Of a stretch of DNA of 64,000 bases, positions 11,941 through 23,600 are shown one piece after another. Within the stretch, counting starts at the first letter, position 1. Each line of letters opens with the position of its first letter. The position numbers and the translations under genes are program-made. The stretch is from assembly GCA_035048495.1 (NCBI GenBank), contig CM068542.1, positions 39,275,109-39,339,108 of the forward strand, read 5' to 3'. The stretch comes from Euptelea pleiosperma. Lineage: Eukaryota > Streptophyta > Magnoliopsida > Ranunculales > Eupteleaceae. The notes below the pieces were generated by a model. The model was given only the letters and a program-made list of their open reading frames with translations. It had not been told where the DNA came from and ran no database searches.

Positions 11941-12299
11941 GTATTTTAGTAACAGCCCCCCTGAAATTTGAATGTAATTTGCAATACCCCCTTATACTTT
12001 CAAACTTTATGATTACCCCCTCATTGACCTAGTTTAACCATCATTTGAATAACATTAAAATGTGACGTGCATCATGCGCCTGTTAATGCACCTACGAAGG
12101 ACCATAATATTGCAATTACAGTACTAACAACGTGTGGATATTCAAGTCCGTTTTAACTCGAGTCAACCACTGTTAAACTAGGTCAAGGGGGGTAATCCTA
12201 ATGTTTGAAAGTACAAGGGCGTATTACAAATTACTTTCAAATTTCAGGGGGGTATTACAAATTACTTTCAAATTTCGGGGTGGTGTTACTAAAATGCCC
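11941..12299. mobile_element. TIR element with about 90-bp inverted arms (copy 2)
   Basis: Same family as 3134-3470. The right arm has a tandem duplication of about 36 bp (TATTACAAATTACTTTCAAA twice). Confidence 0.75.
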
Positions 12300-12817
12300 T
12301 AGACAAAATAACAATCTGCAGTAGTCCATTCAAACAATCTGTAAATGGCAACAAGATCAACTCAAAATTTATAAAAAAAAAAAAAAATCAAGCAAGTGAC
12401 CAATTTTTGAGTCAAATTTAGCCAACCAACTTTCATTATCACAGCCCTATCCATGAAATTAAAGTTAAAAAATAACAAGAAAAACACATTAGTTAACTAT
12501 TGTAATATGTCTTGAAATTATCGGGAATGTTAGCAGCTCGCGCTATCTCTCGCCGTACAGCTCACGACACGCTCCCTAATCTAGTATAGATAATGTCTTA
12601 ATTTCTTGATTTTACATGCAAAACAATGTAATTAGTTTGTCTTTCATGCTCTTTAGTTTTTGGCCATTTTCATGGAATTTACAGGGCACACAATTGTATC
12701 CCCCCGATCGAGTTCAATTTACACCATTCGATCTATACGATTCGAGATATATCACCACCTCGAGATGATGGCAGACGTAAGCTTTACGTTATATAACGTT
12801 AAATATTTGTCCGTACG

Positions 12818-12915
12818 TTTAAGGTTTTGAACATTATTTTCTATATACAGCGTAACGGAGTTGGGGCGTTACCGTCATAGTAGCGGGTTCAACTGTTTTT
12901 TAAATTATAGTTGCT
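12818..12915. mobile_element. Degraded AACGG-word element
   Basis: It retains the diagnostic GTAACGGAGTTGGGGCGTTA and an end like TAAGGTTTT. No TSD is visible. Confidence 0.4.
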
Positions 12916-13192
12916 GGAAACAAAATCCAAAAAAAACCCAGGAGAGGATTGCAATTGGAGATGTAGGTGAAATCAATGGCACATATAACAAAGAAATTGA
13001 ACAACATTATCTGTAGATACTATTAAGGCCTGGAGTCTGAGGTTTGCTTCCAAAACTTCGACACCCACATAAGACTCCAAAATCTCCAAAATTTTAAAAT
13101 TATTTCTCCCCGCCACACACTTAGCACTACTACATAAACAGATCTTCCTCAGTTCATACTCTCATCATAATATTTCTTTCTAGAGAAAGAGA

Positions 13193-13475
13193 ATGAAAAT
13201 GGGAATTTCTTATTGTTGTCTTCTCATCCTATTCCTTGTTCTTGTGGGCTTTCTGAAAGATCGTGAGCTTTTGTGCAGTGCTGATCCTACAGATGGGTTC
13301 ACCCGTGTACCATTAAAAGAATGGAACTTTCAAAAACAGAAACCGTATGATAAGCCCCTCCAGGAGCGTTACAGTTATGAAGATGGAGTGCGGAGCTTGT
13401 GGGTCTATAACAATGACAAGCCGCTAAAGCCCGACAGTACAACCTTGCCGCGCACCGAGATCCGCATACGTGTAA

Positions 13476-13507
<32 letters not shown>

Positions 13508-15873
13508 AACAGTAGGTAGTATCTCTCTATTGTGGTTGTAGCAGTAATTATAGTAGTCTATTGTTGTTTGTGGTGGTGGTAGTATAAATCAAGGTATAAA
13601 AGGGGCCATTGTAACTGTATAACGGACTGGGGGCGTTACCGTTTTTTCCGTTTTAATGGAATTGTAATGCACAGGAGCAAGAACAGAAAAAAATGGGAAA
13701 ATAACGGAAAAAAACGGAGCTAAAATTTTCAATAACGGAAATAACAGGCATTTTTTTACAATTATTTTTAGAAAATAATGGTCGTTATTTTCGTTATAAA
13801 GGAAATATAACGGCCATTATAATGCAAATAATGGCTGTTATTTTCTGAGCGTTAAAACGGTACATAATGTAATTAAAGGGGGATGTCCGAATCTGTTATA
13901 ATGGCTGTTATTTTCGTTGTAATGGCCATTTTTTAAACCATGGTAGTAATAGTTAGTATTGTCTCTCTCTCTTGGGCCGGGGACTACTGATAGTATCATA
14001 TGGAGGTTGTAGAAATTAGTGGTAGTAGTTGTGTTGCAAGGACTCTTCAAACCAGCAGGCAAGTCGCATGTCCCTACGTGTGGACACAGATTCGGACACT
14101 CACTCACCTGACTCTTCATTTTTGCTTTAAATTAAATTTTTTTAAAGAAAATAAATATTCAATATAACAAAATTTGACATTTGAACTCTGAGAGATACAG
14201 AGAGAATAGGGTTTTGCTTCTAAGATTTGGGAAAAACCCTACCAAAATATGCCAAGAAAATTTCGATATTTCTCCCTGAACTTATTATTATAAAATAATA
14301 AATTAATAATTAAATATTCAACCAAGTTCCCAAATCCTATTTTTTGGGGTTTGTCAAGTCCAAACCTTGTATCAGTGTTAGACTCCGACACACGTGTCCG
14401 TGTACCAGGGCCGACTCAACCATAAGGCCAGTAAGGTGGTCGCCTTAGGCCCCATGTGAGAGAAGGCCCCCAGCCCAGGTGAGAGAAGGCCCTAGTCCAC
14501 TAACAACATGGATGTTTAGCCAACCCGGCCTGTTGGACACGCAAACCAAAAAAATTAACCTGATTGGTCATCTCTAGCCATATATTTTAGTACCTTTTAG
14601 GATTTGATTCTAGCCATTGATTCAAGCATGCTTTTTGAGTAGTAAATCCAATGGCTAGAAATCATCAATCAAGCTGATTTTTAGTGTGTTTATCCACCAA
14701 TATATGGGTTGAACATGTACACTGTCATTAGGCACAAAAAATGATCAATAGGCCGTGAGAGTCCTCTACATGGACTGCAACGGAAGTAGGTTTTGATTAT
14801 GAATAGTTGTTAAATAAAATTTTCTACCATATAGAGAGTTTAATTTTTTAATTAATACCATATATTAATGGGTCAGGGTGGACATCCATTTTGGCGGACC
14901 CACATAGAAGATGAATCAATGGTTGATTTTTGGTGAGGATGATCTCCTCACCATATAGATCACCCCCCAAAAAATCAGCTCATTCTGAAATTTCTAACCC
15001 CATCAAATGTGGCTTTCAAGTTACACAGTAAAAATAAACGGTCCATAATTCTTCAACTTCTGAACCAGCCTACGAATTCAGAATGATTTGAATTTTTGTG
15101 AGGATGATCTCCTCACCATAGAGATCATCCTCACCAAAAATCAGCCGTTGATTCATCTTCTAAGTGGGTCGCCAAATGGTTGTCAAAAAATGGTTGTCCC
15201 CCGATGCCGATCCTGTATTAATATATTAAATATTAAAAGGCTTCATATGGAGTTTTCGCCTTAGGCCCCAACTTGCATCGAGACGGCTTGCCGTGTACAT
15301 GCAACACATGGTAGTAGTATGAGCAATTTTTTGCTGCTAAGGTTAAGTTGACACGTAACGAGGAACACAATTTTTCTTTTTTTTATAAATTTTAAATAAT
15401 TCGACTGTTTGCTGCGAGAGTTAGTAGCAAAATTTTCTCATAGTAGTAGTAGTAGAAGTACTTATATGTTCAGCCCTTTGAATTTCTTGCAGGGTTATGA
15501 TTACTCCTCTGGTATTTGGCAATTCGAAGGTTATGGTTATGTGCCAAAAGGCACCTCTGGTGTTGCAATTATGCAGATCCATGGTATAACTGAGGAAGCT
15601 TCGCCACTGCAATTGAGGATCTACGATGGCGATATGAAGTACTACAAATATAATTTGGTGGCTACAAATCTTTACGATAAATGGTTCAGGCTAAACGTAA
15701 TCCACAACGTTGGCGTCGGAAAGGTTGCAGTTTTTATCGACGGTGTTAAAAAATTCGTGGTGAAAGACCAAGGACCCGGCGAATTGTATTTCAAGTGCGG
15801 AGTTTATGCAGCAGGTAATGCAAGTCATTATATGGAATCACATTGGAAAGATATCAAAATCTATAAAAAGTGA
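13193..15873 (+). CDS. Citrate-binding-protein-like (alginate-lyase-2 fold) protein
   Basis: Predicted 219-aa secreted or vacuolar protein from two exons, 13193-13471 and 15493-15873, joined in phase 0 (donor CGT|GTAAAC, acceptor TTGCAG|GGT). Residues 1-30 are a signal peptide with a hydrophobic core (CCLLILFLVLVGF). The body has DPTDGFTRVPL, TTLPRTEIRIR, then GYDYSSGIWQFEGYGYVP, GTSGVAIMQIHG, KWFRLNVIHNV and a C-terminal MESHWKDIKIYKK. This order matches the rubber-tree citrate-binding protein and its plant relatives, whose usual length is about 218 aa. The fold is that of alginate-lyase-type jelly rolls; a catalytic role in plants is not established. The 2-kb intron carries two hAT-like elements. 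The first ATG is followed by a second Met two codons later, so either could be used. Confidence 0.9.
13475..13508 (+). repeat. TCTCAC microsatellite at the donor site
   Basis: Five tandem TCTCAC units begin three bases after the intron donor GTAAAC of the citrate-binding-protein-like gene. Confidence 0.9.
13590..13942. mobile_element. AACGG-word hAT-like element (ATAACGG subtype)
   Basis: It starts CAAGGTATAAAAGGGGCCAT and ends TTTAAACCATG, flanked by GTATAAAT and GTAGTAAT (6 of 8 match). Near the left end is the family signature GGGGGCGTTACCG. The interior is built of ATAACGG/CCGTTAT words. It lies in the intron of the citrate-binding-protein-like gene. Confidence 0.75.
14406..15290. mobile_element. 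hAT-like element with CAGGGCCG ends (copy 1)
   Basis: Perfect 8-bp TSD CCGTGTAC at 14398-14405 and 15291-15298. The ends are CAGGGCCGACTC and GAGACGGCTTG. Internal sequence (TTAACCTGATTGGTCATCTC, GTAGTAAATCCAATGGCTAG) matches the element at 55533-56077. A foldback element is nested inside. Confidence 0.85.
14870..15215. mobile_element. Foldback element nested in a hAT-like element
   Basis: The arms GAAGATGAATCAATGGTTGA and GGTGAGGATGATCTCCTCAC are repeated in inverted orientation about 170 bp later. TATTAAT flanks both sides (14863-14869, 15216-15222), but the site is AT-rich so this TSD is tentative. It is absent from the copy at 55533-56077. Confidence 0.7.
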
Positions 15874-15976
15874 TGGTGAAAATTAATATGTTCATCTTGT
15901 AATCTTTGAAAATATTGTAAAATAACAAAAAATAGAAATAAAGCAAATTAATCCTGAGATAAATTACTGTTCTACT

Positions 15977-16677
15977 CATGTTTTAAAATATCGTTATGTC
16001 TCGTTGTCTCGGTAAGCTGATGGAAAGCGAAGTTTCGACCCCGATAATAGGAAAAAACACTATGTATATCAATAAGATTAAATGATTTTTTAATACTTAA
16101 ATAAGGATATAAAGTTGTGTTTTTTTTAGTTTTTGTGTGTGTTATAAAGCAAGGTTTAAAGGAGGCTGTTTTAACAGACTGGGGGCGTTACCGTTAAACG
16201 GATTGAAACGACCAGGGGCAAAAACTGGAAAAAATAAAAAATGAAAAAAAGAAGAAGAATTTAACGGAGAAAGTGCCGCTGAACTTCAATATTTGAAATT
16301 TGAAATTTTCAAAAAAAAAAAAAATGGAATTTAATGGATTTAACTGCCATTTTTTTTCACAAAACTTTTCAGAATTTAATGGCCGTTAAAACAAAACAAA
16401 AAAAATAGCCATTAAATTCAAAGCGTCAAAACGTGTTTACACGGTTTTAACTGAAACGGGCTTGGGGCGTTACTGTTTAAACGGCCGTTAAAACCATTTT
16501 AACGGCCATTTTTAAAACCATGTTATAACATATACCATGAAAATAAGACTAAACAATTTTTAGTACTTAAAATTACTAGTTTGGTACGAGACCAATATAC
16601 TCTCTTATGTATCGTGTCGGTACCTTACCAGTTGAAACGTTAAATCGGAACAAAACAGAACGAGATTTCGAACCATG
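15977..16677. mobile_element. hAT-like element, GAGACG word, with nested AACGG element
   Basis: Perfect 8-bp TSD GTTCTACT at 15969-15976 and 16678-16685. The ends are CATGTTTTAAAATATCG and CGAGATTTCGAACCATG. Words such as GTCTCGTTGTCTCGG and their complements flank a shared core (ATATACCATGAAAATAA). An AACGG element interrupts it at 16150-16522. It lies about 100 bp beyond the citrate-binding-protein-like stop codon. Confidence 0.85.
16150..16522. mobile_element. AACGG-word hAT-like element (TTAAACGG subtype)
   Basis: It starts CAAGGTTTAAAGGAGGCTGT and ends TTTTTAAAACCATG, flanked by TTATAAAG and TTATAACA (6 of 8). GGGGGCGTTACCGTTAAACG stands near the left end and TTGGGGCGTTACTG near the right. 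It is nested in the GAGACG element. Confidence 0.8.
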
Positions 16678-16869
16678 GTTCTACTTAAGTCGAACTAACA
16701 GTTATGAGGCAATCTGTCTTTTCAGAGTTACCGTCCCATTAGAAAAATATTCTTGTGATAGGTAATGTTCCTGGTCGGAAATATAGTAAAATCAATTTCC
16801 TATCCTTTCCTCGACTAGCTCGCTGCTAAGAAAGACGTTCACTTCTTAAAATATGTGGATGATATGAGC

Positions 16870-17160
16870 CAGACCGTATGGATGTTTGGCCAATCCCTAG
16901 ATTGGCCTACAAACCAAAATTCAGACTGTTTAGTGATTTCAAACCCTTGGATCCTTGTAGCTCAAATTCCCACGGTTGAAATCAACCCATGAGATGGGAT
17001 ACCATTATGCATATGGGTAGTTAGGTCCTCGTTCCCTAGGAGGTCTTCTCGACCTCCGCCCCCTGTTTGTATTTTTGCTCTCTTTTAATAATATCTTCAC
17101 CTTATCAAAAAAATCAACCCATGAGAATGATTCCATTCTAACCCTTAGAATAGCTTTTGC
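16870..17160. repeat. Foldback-family fragment carrying a LINE insertion
   Basis: GTATGGATGTTTGGCCAATC and CCTACAAACCAAAATTCAGA match the foldback family at 59829-60207 and 10780-11130. The right arm is not complete. Confidence 0.5.
16995..17111 (+). mobile_element. Minimal 5'-truncated LINE insertion
   Basis: A 117-bp insert with an A-rich 3' end is flanked by the perfect 15-bp TSD AATCAACCCATGAGA (16980-16994 and 17112-17126). It includes AGGAGGTCTTCTCGACCTCC, related to the L1 tails at 2460 and 9735. Confidence 0.85.
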
Positions 17161-17500
17161 ATTGTAATTCGGCAGGTTATGTCCCGCGTTACAATGCTGC
17201 CATTTATTCAAGGAGATTGCAGTGGCACTTCAGTACTTTACATTGGTAACCAAGCACCAAAAATTATGGGATCCACTGTAAACCAATGCAAAAGCATTTG
17301 TTAACGGCATACCAAGCGGAGCCTAGGAATGTGCCAAACATCCATCCAGATGGCACACAAACGTGCATCCGTCCCAGCCAGTGACTTTTAAAGACGCAAC
17401 CACGGTTATGTTGATATGCAGCACTTGGAAGCAAAGGATCTTTGATATTGTAGCAGAACCAAAAGGAGAGGAAACAACTTTATTGTTGAAATTTTCTTTA

Positions 17501-17580
17501 TTAGCCACACCCATACAGGACAACCAACCGTTAATAAAAAAAAAGCTTTATTAGCCACACCCATACAGGACAACCATTAA
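17501..17580. repeat. 50-bp tandem duplication in the 3' flank of the sterol glucosyltransferase
   Basis: TTTATTAGCCACACCCATAC followed by AGGACAACCA occurs twice with a 50-bp offset (TTAGCCACAC at 17501 and 17551). It lies 85-165 bp past the stop codon on the minus strand, so it is probably within the 3' UTR. Confidence 0.85.
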
Positions 17581-17663
17581 TAAAAAGAATGAAAGGCCAG
17601 AGCAGCAGGCCTAAAGAACATGAAACAACTATCTATACAGCATGAGTTGCTGAGAGAAGATTG

Positions 17664-20600
17664 CTAAGAGGAACAAGGAAGACAGCACCACTTCTCAATT
17701 ACTAGAAACAGCCACTGCAAAGGGTTTGGATGGTCCTCTTCCTCTGTGGCTGCAGCAGGCATTGGTAGCTCTGGAGGTAGATGCCGGTGAAACGCGTCAA
17801 CCGCTGCTGCAACACCATCTTCATTCTCTATCTTTTTTGCTAATTCCATCGCTCGTTCCGTCACCTGAAAAGATTAATACCCATAACGATTTAATTACAT
17901 TACTCGTTCCTCCCCTCCAAGGAATCCTATCCATGCACTGTATGCTGAGAAACCATGTGCCTTCCCATTACTCGAAAGCAGAAAAGTAAAAGGTTGTAAA
18001 CTCTAAAGTAAAAGGATTCCTCCCTCCAATGAAATCTTTGAGGGCCACAATATAGATAACCATGGTCATTTGTGGTTAATTATTCTCACTAGCTAAAACT
18101 GACAAAAGATTCTAACAATGACTTGAAAGGAATCTGACTCGACCCAAATTAATTTCCTAACCCACCCTTGAATTTTGTTACAAAAAGCGAATCAATCTCT
18201 GATGAAAGATGGTCCAAACACATTGATGAGGTGTCCGATATATGGATGCAGGTTACCACAAAGAACATGTGCTCCAAAGGTCTGCAATTACTAATTTTTT
18301 CAATTCAGATTTTATCAAACCATGGACATTCATCAAAATAGCAACTAGTCATCATCAAGCCCCAAGGTTGTGACCATGACTAAGACTGACCTGATTTATC
18401 CTGGTTTTGGCCAAAACCAAGGCGTCATGAGTCCGTTGTGACCATGACTTAGACAAACCTGGTTGAATCAACTCCGTCAAGTCAACACTCAACGCACAAG
18501 GCTCACCATCATCATCATCATCATACTAAGCCTTTCCCCAATGGTATGGGGTCGGCTGCACGAATCCTGTCAACCCACCAGGCTGTGATCTAATATTCCA
18601 ACAGAAAGTTCGGGTGCACATGGCCAGGATTGTGCCTGGCCAGGGTCAACCCAAGCGTGGTTGAGGACTTATGGAGCAAAGCCCAAGCGCGGACAATTTA
18701 AGTGTTGGGTCCCTAATCTGAGCACCAAACCTGGCCCATTGTCTTATAGAGACAGCCCAAGCCAGCCAAAAGTGCACCAGGCATGGCAAACCATCATGGC
18801 CTGGCCCATTGCACCCCTACAAGATATATCAGAAGGAAAGAGTGATGTAAGCAATTAAACAAAGTGATCTATATCTAGATGACTTAGGTATGACCAAGGA
18901 ATTAAATTTCACAAAATAAACGAAATATATCCCATTTTCAGGTGTGCGAAGAAATGTTACATACATGGAAAAAAAATGTAATATTTAGCAAAATATTTCG
19001 ATAAATTTCACGAAATATTTCGATAACTTTCGGGAAATATTTCGACCAAACATGGGAAACTTGTTGACTTTTTGCCCAAAATCAATCCAACTCCCATTTT
19101 TTTCTCAAATCAACCCCTCATCAAATTTTGTTTTGTCAAAATCGAGCACTCCATTCAAGATTTCTTGAAAAACCTCATTGATTGACCATGGGGACAAATC
19201 GAAAACCCATTTTGAGGTTTTTTTTCCAATTTGAAATGTAACCATGGAATTTCTTGTTGAAAACTGAAATTTGTTGTTGTTTCTTGCTATGCATAGATAG
19301 TTTAGATGTACATGCATCAAATCTATAGATCAACGATACATTTATATTGGATTTGTACATGGATTGAAGATTGTTTACGGTGAAAATTTGAAATTTGGGG
19401 AAAACCCCAAATTCATTGTTTATGCATGAATTAATAATATGACGCATAACTTAGCCTGATAACTTGGTTGGGTTAAAGTTTTTTTGAAAAATATATAAAA
19501 ATTCAAAAAATTAGGCAAATGCCATAGGTTAATAGTATATAGGCTTTCTAAAATTATACATAATATTAGTCCATTAATGTAAGAAAATTATAAGTTGTTA
19601 ATACCTTGAATATAATTTTTTTCATAATTAAATAAAGGTACATATGGTGCACATTGGGAGGTATTGTTGATGGGAGTCAGCAGCCAACGTATGTATCCAG
19701 ACTACTCGTCGATGAGAGTGTTGATGAGCATGCATTCTAACAAAACCACTATTATCTCCAAGAATATTAGACTATATACCAAAACATGAAGTCATGGGCC
19801 CAAATTGTGATTACATAAGGCACCACTACTATCAAGGTCCTGGCCATGATGGGGATGATGGTGACTAAAGTCTATGTGGTTGTGACCTATTTTGTGTACT
19901 TGTATATTTGAAAAAAAATATGTAATGAACTTAATGTGATAATATTTGATGTTTATAATAATTTTCATTAGTCATTATCGTTGTTTTTTAGTTGTTGGAC
20001 AATCAGATACCCACCTTGGCATATTACAGACCACTGTGGTCATTCATTTCCACGCTACTAATGGTTGTATATTATGGTTTGACAGCTGATGAGTGTATTT
20101 TTATACTTGTTTATCATCTCCTAAACTTTCCACAAAAATTTCCCTAATATTTCCATCATTTTCCCATTCTTTCCATCATTTCCATGGAAAATGAATTATT
20201 TCCACACTGGTCGAAATACTTCCTCGAAATATCTCCCTTTACAGGCTGTCTGAAATAAATGTCAAAACCAACATTTATTTCATTAGGTATGACCATGAAT
20301 TAATATATTGTATATATATAAAGTTACCTCTGGCTGGAGCATAAATCTTATAGCATTTGAAAGTCCGTCGACACTGAGCTCATATATAGGTATTGGTGCA
20401 GGTCCAAGTCCTATTTGATGAATTCTATCACCCCAGAAGAACTGGTCGCCAAAGAATGGTATAATGGTTGTTGGACACTGATATCACAAGTAGGATGTTA
20501 GAAAAAACTGAAACAACCCATGAATATACTCATCTATACACCAGAAATGAGGAACTTGTTTGAAAGAATATTACCCCAGCCCTTAGTCCTGTGGCTGTTG

Positions 20601-23600
20601 TGCCAGCACCACCATGATGAACCTGTATATTTACAATGAAACAGCTCCAGTTAGAAGTTCCATTTAGGAAACACAGTAGCTTTAGTAAATTAACCAATAT
20701 GTACATCAATATTGAACCATTTCTTATCAATAATTGCTGTTATATAAATTTAGATCATGAAATCGCTCTAATTTTCTGGAATAGGCCAGAATTCTACAGT
20801 TATTAGGATACATGAATAGAAACCATGGATATTAAAATTTTGTTAAAGGAACAGATAAGCCGGAAAGTTTTTTGCAATGGTTAAACTATCACATTTGAAA
20901 ATTCACATTCATACATAGCCTATTTTCTAAAACAAGTAGAACTCACCACTGCAGCACATTGAGGAAACAACCAATCATGAGGGCAATCCTCAAGAAGGAA
21001 AACATTACCAGGAACTTCTGGAACTGCAAATTACAGACTGCATTAGAAGAGAAGCTAGTATTAAGAATTACGCTGTGCATTTAGATAAAGAAGTATATAA
21101 AAATCTGGGGTACCTCCTGTAAGACAGATATCTAGGTAAAGATCTCACTCATGCCAAAATAACCAGGACATTCAAATCAATGATTTTCTTCTTGAGCAGA
21201 AAATAAAAGTGAGAAATAGTATGAAACTATTCATGGCTCAGTGCAAATAATGTAAAAATAAAAATAAAATAAAAAAGGAAAGGAAAGGGAAGCTTTGAAG
21301 TGAAAACCATGAGTAGACAAATGATATGATGTTGCACGATCAAATTACAGGAGAATAATATAAAACAAGGTGCATCTCAGTTCTTAGGCCTTAATTCAAG
21401 CAAAATTCACAGCATCAAATTTTAGCAAGCTAGCTAAAAAAGGACTGTTTAAAGAAACGGAAATTAGTAACTAGAGCAAGATGCATTTGGGAGATATTGA
21501 AGGGCACTTCATAAGCATAAGAATATTGAAACAAAGATACTTACGAATCCCAAGATTTCCCCAACCCCGGTCAATTATTCCCCTTTGTCCTGTATCTTTC
21601 AAAGCCTCTAAAATGATATTTGTAACCTTCTTGGCATCTTCAAGAGGCTGAACTAGCAAAGAGAGGTAGTTTCAATTACAATATAGCTAAAAATTACCAT
21701 ATACCACCAATACGAATCATTGGATAACAAACTCCCAGGTAAATTGATAGATGTATATGATAGATTAGGATCACAAGGAACCCATGTTGCAAAATAACAG
21801 ATCTCCAAATCATGGATTCACTAGTTGACGCAAAATAATTTCCTCAATCAGAATGACTCTGGACAGCATTATTACACATCAAGGAAGAAAATTCAGAAGG
21901 TTGGGTCCAGGTACAGGCAGGGCCATTTTTATATTATACATAGCAACAATATTATGCTAATACATTACAATATATCAAAAAATAAATTCATGCATAACTG
22001 GGTCAATGATATGTTCTATTAAGATATCAAAATGTGGATCCAGCATTGGTAAAGTGATCCTATAGTGCTTCAAGCTACCATAGCATGAGGTTGGTCTAAC
22101 GGTGCTTCAATGCAAGTACATTCCAAAACAGTGAAGTATTATCAGGACTCAGCAGAGAATATGTTGTTTGACAATATTCAATGCTTGCATTCATATCAAA
22201 ATTCATTTATTATCAAAATAAGTTTCCCGAGTCACCGAGAAAAGGCAGGTGATTTCTAAAACATTACAAGCCAATGCTTCCAAAATGCTAGCATGCTAAA
22301 AGAGCAAACATTGGTGTCATTTGTATCAATTTTATGTGTTCCTTTTCTTCTTCCTTTCTTTGGCCATGGCTTGTACTTTCATCTTCTCATAATTATGTTT
22401 CTTAAAATCCTTTTACCTTGACTACAAAGTCTAATTAACTAATTAAAAAAAAAAATCAAGTTTGTCAAAGACATGTTAACTTGTAACAGAACACTGACGC
22501 AAAATCCTAAATCACTTTTTCCTGATCAAAACCATGGATTTCTGGATATCTTTTTCCTTTGGCCATGGCTTGTACTTTCATCTTTTCATAATAATGTAAC
22601 TTAAAATCCATTTACCTTGACTACAAAGTCTAATTAACTAATTCAAATAAAGTATGTTGATGACATGTTAATTTGTAATAGAACACTGACAATCAAAATC
22701 CTAAATCACTTTTTCCTGATCAAAACCCCTGGACTTCCATCTCTGGAAGCAAGAGTAATTTATTTCCCCTTTTTCATCATTCAAAAATTCAGATCAGAGT
22801 CATACTCATCTGCCTCATATCCTGTGCAGCTGGATTCAGTACATCAGTGTTCAAATTATTCATCCAAGCTAAAATCTACGTTCTTTCATAACTTTTTGAG
22901 ATCATCATTAAATGGCTGGGAAGGCCTACATCTGTGAAAATTTTTCTTTTGACTGCTACATCTATTAATGACATCTGACTCGTATTTTTTCTAGCCTGTC
23001 CAAAATCTCAATTAATCCTATCAGATTTACCTCAAAATATCTTTCTTTTTTTAATTATATTATTAGTTTCTGTGTGTGTGTGTTTCCCAGGCCTAGATAA
23101 CTTCTCTACCCACTGAACTCTGCAATGAAGGATTATCTCTAGGGCATAGAAATATTTGGTTATTTTAGTTAAATTATCAAATTTTCCTACTCTGGAAAAT
23201 CTGAATTGAAGAGTAACTATGAAAAGTGGCCAGCTGAAAATGGGACCACTATTGCTACTCTGTTTACGCTTGTTTCAATCCAGTCTTGGGTCAATTCTTT
23301 GCTACAGTGAGGATATCAATGAAATCAATTGGAAAAAAATCAAGAGACCAAAATAATCAGAATAAACTCGAGAAAAAAAAAGAGAAATTATATTGATGTT
23401 ATGAGGAAAAATATTACACAATCAAATGGGTTAGTATTCTGCTTCAATCATCTTCCAGAGGGTGACAAACCTTTTTTACAATGATAAGGTACCAGCAAAC
23501 AAGTCATTTACATGTAAATTGGATTGTGGCCCTGCTTTGAGCAAGAGTGTCATACCATGCTTCCGAACCCTATATATATAGGCTTCAGTCCTTCTTGAAT

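Larger units (their letters stand above)
10611..13192. other. Intergenic region between the thioredoxin and citrate-binding-protein genes
   Basis: The two genes are transcribed away from each other, so both promoters lie here. It holds foldback pieces, a SINE head with a 5S-derived segment, two TIR elements and a degraded AACGG element, listed separately. I could not place a convincing TATA box for either gene. Confidence 0.6.
17865..20327 (-). other. Last intron of the sterol glucosyltransferase
   Basis: 2.46 kb, donor GTAACT, acceptor TTTTCAG. It holds the AAATATTTCG-word element 18895-20285 and a short RTE 3' end at about 18505-18570. The rest (17890-18500) is unassigned. Confidence 0.8.
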
